DNA of 64,000 bases, taken from NCBI RefSeq assembly GCF_000368065.1, contig NZ_KB851200.1:697827-761826 (forward strand). The letters run 5' to 3'. Under the pieces are notes generated by a model. The model saw only the letters and a program-made list of their open reading frames with translations, did no database searches and was not told where the DNA came from. The position numbers and the translations under genes were made by a program. Within the stretch, counting starts at the first letter, position 1, and every line of letters starts with the position of its first letter. Below, one piece after another: positions 36,193 through 43,660 of the stretch. Source of the stretch: Acinetobacter seifertii (GTDB taxonomy: Bacteria > Pseudomonadota > Gammaproteobacteria > Pseudomonadales > Moraxellaceae).

Positions 36193-36699
36193 GTTGTAAA
36201 TTCATGATAAGTTCCGAAACATCACCTGTAGAAACACGCATTGTGATTATTGATGATGAGCCTCAAATTCGTAAATTTTTAGATATCGCTTTAAGAACTC
36301 AAAAATATAAAACCACGCTCTGCGAAACGGGTTACAAAGGTCTAGAAGCTTTAGCAACCCAAGGTGCCGACTTAGTTATTCTAGATCTGGGCTTACCCGA
36401 TTTAGACGGGAAAGAAGTCCTTCAAGAGTTACGTAGCTGGTCGAATGTGCCGGTTATTGTGTTATCTGTACGCGCTGATGAATATGAAAAAGTTGCCTTG
36501 CTAGACGCAGGGGCAAACGATTACATGACCAAGCCTTTTAGTGTGCAAGAGCTTTTGGCGCGCATTCGTGTCATATTAAGAAATCAACCAATCCAGCAAG
36601 AAGCGCATATTTATGACGATGGTTATCTCAAAGTTGATGTTACGCAACGTTTGGTTTGGGTCGAGCAGCAGCCAATTACGTTAACTCGAAAAGAATTTC

Positions 36700-37487
36700 G
36701 GTGGTGTTTCAAAAAGTATGCTGAAACAAAGCAGGTTGAATTTTGATAAAATAGAGAAATGCGAATAACTCTAGAAATCAAATGTCCAACCTGCCTCAGT
36801 GACAGTATAAAGAAAAATGGCATCAAAGTAGATGGGAAACAAAACTATCAGTGCAAAGACTGTAAACGTCAGTTTATTGGTGACCATGCTCTGAGCTATC
36901 TAGGATGTAATTCAGGCATTACTCGAAAAATATTACAGTTGATGGTCAGAGGTAGTGGTATACGAGATATCGCTGAAGTTGAGCGAATCAGTATCGGTAA
37001 AGTTTTACGTACTTTAACCGAATCGACCTACCAAATTCAGCCTAAACAAAGTCATTATGAGTCTCTTGAAGTTGATGAGTTTTGGACTTTTGTGGGAAAT
37101 AAAAATAATAAACAATGGCTTATTTACGCCTACCATCGAGAAACAGGTGAGATTGTTGCTTATGTTTGGGGTAAAAGAGACTTAGCTACAGTTCAACGAT
37201 TGAAAACAAAGCTTAAACAATTAGGTATTCACTACACCCGAATTGCAAGTGATCATTGGGACAGTTTCATAACTGCTTTTAAAAACTGCAAGCAAAGTAT
37301 TGGTAAATTTTTTACTGTAGGTATTGAAGGTAATAATTGCAAAATAAGGCATCGAATTAGGCGTGGTTTTAGAAGGAGTTGTAATTTTTCAAAAAAGATT
37401 GAAAACCATTTTAAAGCTTTCGACTTAACCTTTTTTTACATCAATAATGGCTTCATTTAATGTCAGCATACTTTTTGAAACACCACC
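36700..37487 (+). mobile_element. IS1-family insertion sequence in kdpE
   Basis: An 788-base element bounded by inverted repeats of about 25 bases starting GGTGGTGTTTCAAAAAG at both ends. It is flanked by a perfect 8-base target duplication AGAATTTC at 36692-36699 and 37488-37495. Size, duplication length and transposase type fit IS1. The intact ends, duplication and open transposase frame suggest a fairly recent insertion. I cannot assign a named IS without a database. Confidence 0.95.
36759..37460 (+). CDS. IS1-family transposase
   Basis: A 233-residue transposase in one continuous frame. The N-terminus has an InsA-type zinc-finger (CPTCLSD then CKDCKRQF) and helix-turn-helix region. The C-terminus has the InsB-type catalytic domain with the LEVDEFWTFVGNK motif (first Asp) and ASDHWDSF (second Asp). 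Classical IS1 makes this product by frameshifting between insA and insB, whereas here both parts are fused in a single ORF, as in some IS1 subgroups. It is transcribed in the same direction as kdp. Confidence 0.93.
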   Translation: MRITLEIKCPTCLSDSIKKNGIKVDGKQNYQCKDCKRQFIGDHALSYLGCNSGITRKILQLMVRGSGIRDIAEVERISIGKVLRTLTESTYQIQPKQSHYESLEVDEFWTFVGNKNNKQWLIYAYHRETGEIVAYVWGKRDLATVQRLKTKLKQLGIHYTRIASDHWDSFITAFKNCKQSIGKFFTVGIEGNNCKIRHRIRRGFRRSCNFSKKIENHFKAFDLTFFYINNGFI

Positions 37488-37726
37488 AGAATTTCAACTT
37501 TTGACCCTATTAATGCGCTATCAAGGACAGCTTTTAACCCAGCCACAGCTCTTAAAAGAACTGTGGGGGCCAACCCATCAGGAAGATACGCATTATTTGC
37601 GTATTTTGGTGGGTAAGTTGCGCAGTAAACTAGGAGATAACGCGATTCAGCCACGCTATATTGCTACTGAACCTGGTGTGGGATTACGCTTTTTAGCTAA
37701 ACAGAAAAATCATTAATGAGATATAA

Positions 37727-37759
37727 AAAAACCTTAGGGTATTTCTCCCTAAGGGTTTG
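37727..37759 (-). terminator. Terminator of the glutamine synthetase-like gene
   Basis: Read on the minus strand, CCCTTAGGG, a seven-base loop and CCCTAAGG lead into a run of seven Ts. It begins about 35 bases after the stop of the glutamine synthetase-like gene. It could weakly serve kdpE from the other side, where the T-run is short. Confidence 0.8.
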
Positions 37760-39042
37760 CAAAGTGGTTTATAGTTTTTTGCTTTTTTTTATTTATATAT
37801 CCCAATGCTGCTCTGCTTCAGTCATTTGGCTGTAAATATTTTGATATTCAGCCTGCTTAACCGTGTACCAATGCTCTACAAAGTCAGCTCCTAAATATCC
37901 TTTTAAAATAAGGCTTCCTTTAAATATTTTTAAGGCTTCTGGTTGGTTGTTGGCTAATAAAATGTGCTCATCTTGAAACTTCAAAAGATGTGCAGGTTTT
38001 GGTAGCGGTAACTTATGAGATAAGCCATAAGATACGCCCGCTAAAATAGTGGCTGTAACAAGATAGGGGTTACAGTCAGCTCCAGCAACACGATATTCTA
38101 AACGTTGATTTTGTATATCTGAGCATGGAATTCGAATTGCGACATTACGATTGTTGGTATCCCAATTGGCTTCTAATGGCACATGATGCCCAATTTTAAA
38201 ACGTCTATAAGAATTAATATTAGGCGCTAAAATCGCCATAGATGCAGGCATTAACTCAATGAGTCCGCTAATCGCACTGAGTAATTTGGCTGCCAGCTCA
38301 TCTTTTTCTTCTTCTGAGCTAAATATATTTTCATGGTATTGATTGAGCATGCTCATATGAAAATGCATGCCACTACCAGCTTTTGCCAAGTTCGGTTTCG
38401 CCATGAAACAAGCGGTTAAGTCATGCTTTCTTGCAACTTGCTTTACAATTCTTTTTAAGGCATTAATTTGATCGCATAGCTTTAAAATGTCATGGCTGTG
38501 TTGAAGATTTAGTTCATATTGTCCAGGTGATGACTCCGCAACAATAGCGGTAATTTCAATAGATTGCAGTAGGGCGGCTTTTTCAACTTCATCTAGGACT
38601 TGTTGATAGTTATTGGGTGCATCTATATCAAAACATTGGTTTTCTATACATGTGTCAGCCTGATTCTGAGGTGAGAAAAGATAAAACTCTAATTCGGCAG
38701 CCATGACAGGAAAGTAATTATTAGCATGTAACTGATTTAATATTTTTTTTAATATATTGCGTGGTTCATAGCGACAGTCTGTACCATCTTCTTCTTGCAT
38801 GGATAGATAAAGCTGGGCATTTAATTCTGGCGATAAGGCACTTGGTTGTAAGCTGCCTAAAATGGGCAGACAAAGTCTATCTGGTTCACCGATATATTTT
38901 CCTAAGCCTGTCTCTTCAATCACTTTACCATCAAGACTCATGGCATAAACAGAAAGTGGAAAATAACATCCATTCGATAGATTTTTTAGACTTGAACCGT
39001 ACCGGGTTTGTCGGAGACCACTTTTCTTGAGAGAATGTCCCG

Positions 39043-39360
39043 ATGAAAAAAGTAAAATACACCCCTGAAATCAGAGATAGAGCGGTTCAATTATTGATTG
39101 AATCCGAAAAAGATTATCCTTCTACTTGGGCTGCAATCACAGCAATTGCTCCCAAGATTGGCTGTACTCCTGAAACACTACGTTCCTGGCATCAGAAGCA
39201 TTTGAATCAACAGAATCCAATTAAAGTACAGCAGCTTTCAGACCAAGAACGCATTAAACAACTTGAACGCGAAAATAAAGAACTGCAGCGAGCCAATGAA
39301 ATTCTACGTAAAGCAGCTGCTTTTTTCGCCCAGGCGGAGCTCGACCGCCCACACAAATAA
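39043..39360 (+). CDS. IS3-family transposase OrfA
   Basis: A 105-residue DNA-binding part of the transposase: helix-turn-helix region (about 10-55) with GCTPETLRSWHQKH, then a Leu-zipper-like coiled coil (IKQLERENKELQRANEILRKA). A T-TTT-TTC slip site at 39321-39327 is in the correct phase for a -1 shift into the orfB frame, giving the OrfAB fusion transposase. Its stop shares one base with the orfB ATG. Confidence 0.93.
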   Translation: MKKVKYTPEIRDRAVQLLIESEKDYPSTWAAITAIAPKIGCTPETLRSWHQKHLNQQNPIKVQQLSDQERIKQLERENKELQRANEILRKAAAFFAQAELDRPHK

Positions 39361-40262
39361 TGGTGGATTTCATTCATAACCATAAAGACCTATACGGTGT
39401 TGAGGCGATTTGTAGAATTCTACCAATCGCAACTTCAACCTATTATCGAACTTTAGATCTTGCGGACAATCCAGAACATCGAGCGAAAAGAGATCTACAT
39501 GACCTGCATCATGCTGAACAAATTAAACGAATTTGGCAGGAAAGTTCAGGTCGGTATGGTGTACGTAAAGTCTGGCAAAAACTGAAACGGGAAGGTTATA
39601 TTGTTGCGCGCTGTACAGTTGCTCGATTGATGCAACAGCTAGGAATACAAGGTGTTTGGCGTGGTAAGAACAAACAAACGACACGTAGCAGAGATGATCA
39701 AAAACGAGCAGCCGACTTGGTGAAACGGAATTTTAGTGCTGATCATCCAGATCAGCTGTGGGTCGCAGACTTCACATATATTCAAACCCATTCAGGCTGG
39801 GTGTATACCGCCTTTATGATTGATGTTTTCTCACGGGCAATTGTTGGCTGGAAAGTATCAACACGGATGAATACAGACATGGTCCTTGATGCACTGGAAC
39901 AAGCGTTACATGCTCGCGGTATGCCAAAGAATGTAATTCATCATTCCGACAGAGGCGTGCAATACCTTTCTATTCGTTACACCCATCGTTTGGAAGCAGC
40001 AAATTTACGAGCATCAGTCGGTACAACTGGTGATTCATACGATAATGCTTTGGCTGAAACGGTGAATGGCTTATACAAAACAGAGGTGATTGAATATTTA
40101 AAAGCAGATTGGCAAGGTTTAGCAGATGTACAACTTGCGACACTAAACTGGGTAGATTGGTTCAATAAAAAGCGTGTACACAGTGCACTGGGTTATGTAT
40201 CGCCTTTTGAGTTTGAAGCAATGTACTATGATAAGATTAACCCGTTAGGTCAGGTGGCCTAA
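39360..40262 (+). CDS. IS3-family transposase OrfB (integrase domain)
   Basis: The catalytic part of the transposase, 300 residues, with an HTH_21-type region (YGVRKVWQKLKREG) and a DDE integrase core: LWVADFTYIQTHSGWVYTAF (first Asp), IHHSDRGVQY (second Asp) and the final Glu in DNALAETVNGLYK. It is read mainly as a frameshift fusion with OrfA. All catalytic residues are visible. Confidence 0.95.
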   Translation: MVDFIHNHKDLYGVEAICRILPIATSTYYRTLDLADNPEHRAKRDLHDLHHAEQIKRIWQESSGRYGVRKVWQKLKREGYIVARCTVARLMQQLGIQGVWRGKNKQTTRSRDDQKRAADLVKRNFSADHPDQLWVADFTYIQTHSGWVYTAFMIDVFSRAIVGWKVSTRMNTDMVLDALEQALHARGMPKNVIHHSDRGVQYLSIRYTHRLEAANLRASVGTTGDSYDNALAETVNGLYKTEVIEYLKADWQGLADVQLATLNWVDWFNKKRVHSALGYVSPFEFEAMYYDKINPLGQVA

Positions 40263-40529
40263 CTTAAATAAAAAAGTCTCCGACAAACCCGGTACGGTTC
40301 AACTCTTAACATCAATACGTTTACCACGAATATGCCCGTTTAAGTCGTGTAGACAAATATCAATGTGTTGAGTCTGAGGATATAAACTTAAATATTCATC
40401 CACTTCTTTAAAAAAAAGTTCTGAGTTAAACGTATGGATTTGCGTTTGTGGAATAAGATCATCTGATATTTTAAATGCCTTAAAGTGAGAATCTTTTAAG
40501 TTTAAATTGGGGTAAATAAGCGTACTCAT

Positions 40530-40938
40530 TATAAAAAACCTTGGTGGTTATTTAATTCAAATCCTACCTGAGCCTTTGAAGGAAATCGCGTAAAAAAAGA
40601 GTAAAGATGGTTGAAGAATATTTTATGAAAAATTTAATTTTTTATATTTATAATCAATGTATTGGGATTTATTTTGATAATGGATTTTTAAAGTAAAATT
40701 AGCGTATATGAATAGTCGGAGAGATATAAAACTTCTATGGATTTCACTTTCTAAAGTTAAATGTGGTTGGAAATTGAACTCTATCATTTGGTCAGATGGT
40801 GAAACTGATTTAAACTTAAAATGCTTATCCAGTTAAACATTTATGTATAAGTTTTGAATAAAGCAGGACTTACATAGTGTATGTACTGGAATTTTATTTC
40901 TTGCGTTTTTTTAAATTTTATTTTTGAGTTCTCTTAAT
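40530..40938. other. Intergenic region between two divergent genes
   Basis: A 409-base, very AT-rich gap upstream of both the interrupted glutamine synthetase-like gene (AAGG site just before its ATG) and the lipoprotein gene at 40939. A 42-codon open frame lies at 40708-40836 (MNSRRDIKLLWISL) with little ribosome-site support; I treat it as chance. No repeats or RNA-like structures were recognised. Confidence 0.5.
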
Positions 40939-41487
40939 ATGAAAATTATCGGTTTAGCCATTTTGGCAATCAGCCTCTCGGGTTGTGCTGCAATGAGCGT
41001 AGAAGAATGTAAGACTGCGAATTGGTCATTAGTGGGTGAGAAAGATGGTTCAAAAGGTTCTTCACCTCGTTTAGATCAATATTACAAAGCGTGCGGAAAA
41101 GCCAATATTGTTCCAGATCAAAAGTCATATGAACGTGGATATAAAGAAGGTCTAGGGTATTATTGCCAGCCAGCAAACATTTTTTATAACGCTTTAGAGG
41201 GGAACGGTAATATTAATGTATGCCCAATCGAGCAGCGTAATCGTTTAAGACCTTATTATCGAGCTGCCTCAGATTACTACAATGCAAAAAATGAATATGA
41301 CCGTTATGATGAAAAGTTTAAGCAGTATTCTGACAGTGCTTATAACGAAAAATTAAAGCCAGAAGAACGTGAACGTTATCGTAAGCTTTTAAGAGATCTA
41401 CAAAATGATCGTGACCGTATTAATCGTAACTATTGGAACTCGATTCGAGATATTGAACGTTTCAAATATGACCATGGTTTAAAATAA
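40939..41487 (+). CDS. DUF2799-like lipoprotein
   Basis: A 182-residue putative outer-membrane lipoprotein, starting at the ATG at 40939 so that MKIIGLAILAISLSGC forms a good lipobox with Cys16. An in-frame TTG five codons earlier is less likely. The mature part begins with a Cys-containing segment (EECKTANWSLVGEKDG) and RGYKEGLGYYCQP, typical of DUF2799. It then has a strongly charged helical region (about 115-175, EYDRYDEKFKQYSD, ERERYRKLLRDL) likely to form a coiled coil. The function is unknown. A strong terminator follows directly. Confidence 0.82.
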   Translation: MKIIGLAILAISLSGCAAMSVEECKTANWSLVGEKDGSKGSSPRLDQYYKACGKANIVPDQKSYERGYKEGLGYYCQPANIFYNALEGNGNINVCPIEQRNRLRPYYRAASDYYNAKNEYDRYDEKFKQYSDSAYNEKLKPEERERYRKLLRDLQNDRDRINRNYWNSIRDIERFKYDHGLK

Positions 41488-41495
41488 TATTTGAG

Positions 41496-41535
41496 AAAAG
41501 GATTGATCTGAATGAGATCAATCCTTTGTTTTTTT
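41496..41535 (+). terminator. Terminator of the DUF2799-like gene
   Basis: A 13-pair stem, AAAGGATTGATCT with AGATCAATCCTTT, closes a five-base loop and is followed by GTTTTTTT. It also lies just past the stop of the convergent coq7 gene. Confidence 0.92.
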
Positions 41536-42169
41536 AAAGATAATAACTGGTTTTTGTCATTAACTTTGAAATAGCGGTCATACTGATTTTTACCGCATAA
41601 GGTAATTCAACACCGCCTGCTTCGAGCGCAGTATGACGATGATGTAATTCATCTTCATTCATTTGCTCTAAAATTTTACGAGAGCGTTCATCTTGAGCAG
41701 GTAATTGGTTTAAATGATCTTGCAAATGCATGCTTACCTGACGTTCAGTTTCAGCAACAAAGCCTAAGCTATATTTATCACCAGCAATACCTGCAAGAGC
41801 ACCCATACCATATGACAACCCGTACCAGATAGGGTTTAATAAACTTGTATGGCTATTCAACTCTTTTAAACGATCTTCGCACCAAGCTAAATGATCTTGT
41901 TCTTCAATTGCTGCCTGTTGCATTTCGCGGCGCACATTTGGCAATTTCGCCGTTAATGCTTGTCCATGATAAAGCGCTTGGGCACACACTTCACCACTAT
42001 GGTTAACACGCATTAACCCCGCAACATGGCGAGCATCTTCTACTCCAAGTTTTGTTTCAGCTGTTTCAGCCGGATTTTGGCGCTGCGCTGCTGTTGCACC
42101 TGGGACAAGACTACGTAATGCCTGATCAAAGGAGTTAATAAGTTGATCAATTCCTGTGTAGTGGCGCAT
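41534..42169 (-). CDS. coq7: Demethoxyubiquinone hydroxylase (Coq7 type)
   Basis: Di-iron monooxygenase that adds the last hydroxyl group in ubiquinone synthesis. It is used in many Acinetobacter and Pseudomonas instead of the flavoprotein UbiF. The protein has 211 residues with the duplicated Ex(n)ExxH ligands: HSGEVCAQALYHG, the AAIEEQDHLAWCEDRL motif, ERQVSMHL and EDELHHRHTALEAGG. The neighbouring MFS gene ends three bases upstream, so the two are probably co-transcribed, though no functional link is known. Confidence 0.95.
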   Translation of the reverse strand: MRHYTGIDQLINSFDQALRSLVPGATAAQRQNPAETAETKLGVEDARHVAGLMRVNHSGEVCAQALYHGQALTAKLPNVRREMQQAAIEEQDHLAWCEDRLKELNSHTSLLNPIWYGLSYGMGALAGIAGDKYSLGFVAETERQVSMHLQDHLNQLPAQDERSRKILEQMNEDELHHRHTALEAGGVELPYAVKISMTAISKLMTKTSYYL

Positions 42170-42172
42170 AAA

Positions 42173-43495
42173 TTAGTCCTCCAAAGAAAGATGTGCTGTG
42201 GCAAGCATCGGTTTTAGTCGGGCGAGAAGCCAGATACTAAAGATTGCACTAAGTACAGCTGTAATAATAAATAGTATTTTAATATCAATTTTTAAAACAC
42301 TTAAGATTAAGATTGAGAAAATTGCAGAAGAAACCATGAATACAGCATTTAAAATATTATTCGCTGCAACAACACGGGCACGATGTGAGCGTGGTGAGTA
42401 AGCCTGCATCATGGCATATAAAGGAACAATATAAAAACCACCACTAATACCCAATAAAGTAACAGCAATCATGACGTGGTAGTAAACCCAACCTTGAGTG
42501 AAAATATCTTTTAAGGTCAGTAAAGCTCCAGTTCTTTCAGGTACAAAAGCTAGACTGGCTGCAAGGTAAAGTGCAAAAACAGTAAGGCCAATTGCACCGA
42601 TTGGCACCATTTTAATGTTGATTTCCGAACCACCAATTTTACGGCAAAGTAATGAACCAACACCAATTCCGACAGAGAAGAAGGTGAGTAACAGGCTAAC
42701 TACATTTTCCGATGCATGAAGATTTTGCTGAGTCAGCTGCGGAATTTGCGTTAAATAAGTTGCCCCATAAAACCAGTACCACGAGTTACCTAATAAAATT
42801 GTGAACACTAACGGTAAACTTTTAGCATATGTAATGGTTTGGAAGCTTGTCCGAATAAAGTTCCAGTCTATATCTAAATCTGGCGCAGCAACTTTCTGTG
42901 GCAAAATAAAACGACTAAACACATAGCCTATGCAAGCAATAGCGACTACAGTCAGACTAATCCACAGCAAATTGCCTTCTGATGATGCAATTACGGCACC
43001 ACCTAAAATCATACCGAACAAGATTGCCATCGATGTACCAGATTGAAATAAGGCATTACCTGACATGAGTTCGTTTGGTTTTAAAATTTCAGGCAAAATT
43101 GCATATTTAATTGGGCCAAAGAAAGTTGAATGTGTACCCATTAAAAATAAGGCGAAGAGCAGCAACCATAAATGCCCCAATAAAAAGCCAGCAGAACCAA
43201 TGAGCATAATAATAATTTCTAAGATTTTTATGCCGCGTACAAGTTGTGATCGTTCGTATTTGTCTGCAATTTGTCCAGCAGTTGCTGAAAAAAAGAAATA
43301 TGGCAATATAAACAATAATGCTGCTAAATTATTGAGTGTGCTTACTGGGGCAGATTGTTGTTGAATCCAACCATACGTAATGACTAACAATAAAGCTTGC
43401 TTAAAAACATTGTCATTTAATGCGCCAAAAAACTGTGTAAAAAACATCGGTACAAACCGACGTGATGTCATCAGGGATTCATCTTGTTTCATCAT
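42173..43495 (-). CDS. MFS transporter, lysophospholipid-transporter-like
   Basis: A 12-helix major facilitator protein, 440 residues from the ATG at 43495 (an upstream TTG is less likely). The N-terminal FVPMFFTQFFGALNDNVFKQAL is the hallmark of the LplT-like group, which in some bacteria is fused to acyltransferase and acyl-ACP synthetase domains for remodelling of lysophospholipids. No such domain is fused here. Other conserved stretches are GQIADKYERSQLVRGIK and FFGPIKYAILPEIL. The substrate is inferred from family similarity only. Confidence 0.85.
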   Translation of the reverse strand: MMKQDESLMTSRRFVPMFFTQFFGALNDNVFKQALLLVITYGWIQQQSAPVSTLNNLAALLFILPYFFFSATAGQIADKYERSQLVRGIKILEIIIMLIGSAGFLLGHLWLLLFALFLMGTHSTFFGPIKYAILPEILKPNELMSGNALFQSGTSMAILFGMILGGAVIASSEGNLLWISLTVVAIACIGYVFSRFILPQKVAAPDLDIDWNFIRTSFQTITYAKSLPLVFTILLGNSWYWFYGATYLTQIPQLTQQNLHASENVVSLLLTFFSVGIGVGSLLCRKIGGSEINIKMVPIGAIGLTVFALYLAASLAFVPERTGALLTLKDIFTQGWVYYHVMIAVTLLGISGGFYIVPLYAMMQAYSPRSHRARVVAANNILNAVFMVSSAIFSILILSVLKIDIKILFIITAVLSAIFSIWLLARLKPMLATAHLSLED

Positions 43496-43660
43496 GTGCA
43501 AGCTTCATTGAGTTTTATTAAAAAATGTGACCGAGTGTTAATTTGCATCGAAAACCATGTATGATATTTTTAACGCTTGATTAAATGAAAAATCAATGGT
43601 TTCGAGTGAGTTTTATCCTCATATTGGTGCGTTTATTAAAAAATAAGTTTAGAGTTTTCC

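Larger units (their letters stand above)
36204..37716 (+). pseudogene. kdpE: Response regulator KdpE, interrupted by an IS1-family element
   Basis: OmpR-type regulator that activates kdpABC when phosphorylated by KdpD. Removing the insertion (36700-37487) and one copy of the 8-base duplication AGAATTTC restores one frame of 238 codons: 36204-36699 joined to 37496-37716. The receiver domain (1 to about 120) keeps phosphoacceptor Asp61 in VILDLGLPDLDG and the KPF motif. The break falls inside codon 166, at the start of the winged-helix DNA-binding domain (TRKEF/QLLTLLMRY). The left piece reads 15 extra codons into the element and stops at 36746, giving a 180-residue product with receiver only. 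The right piece has no natural start. DNA binding should be lost. Confidence 0.95.
38993..40301 (+). mobile_element. IS3-family element (IS51-like group) in the glutamine synthetase gene
   Basis: A 1309-base element with inverted repeats starting TGAACCGTACCGGGTTTG at both ends and a 3-base target duplication ACT (38990-38992 and 40302-40304). It contains overlapping orfA and orfB on the plus strand. The overall plan matches IS3 family, and OrfA/OrfB features (ELDRP segment, T-rich slip site) suggest the IS51 group. Ends and frames are intact, so the copy looks potentially active. Confidence 0.95.
37793..40529 (-). pseudogene. PuuA-like glutamine synthetase gene, interrupted by an IS3-family element
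   Basis: A glutamine synthetase-family ligase of the gamma-glutamylputrescine/amine synthetase type, which would join glutamate to an amine with ATP. Removing 38993-40301 and one copy of the ACT duplication joins 40529-40302 to 38989-37793 into a continuous frame of 474 codons, the usual length. Motifs on the long piece are AAELEFYLFSP, ESSPGQYELNL, SGMHFHMSM, INSYRRFKIG and RLEYRVAGADCNPYL. The short N-terminal piece holds HDLNGHIRGKRIDVKS and then stops in the first three bases of the element (TGA). The insertion follows codon 76. The C-terminal piece could only start at Met 92 or later, without the N-terminal part of the active site, so function is probably lost. Confidence 0.92.

Noticed and set aside
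37447..37716. KdpE C-terminal piece as a separate small DNA-binding gene
   Set aside because: Its apparent start and first residues come from the end of the IS element, and the rest continues KdpE exactly. It is treated as part of the broken gene.
40708..40836. 42-codon frame in the gap before the DUF2799-like gene
   Set aside because: It has a weak ribosome site, an unremarkable sequence and lies in AT-rich DNA. It is probably chance.
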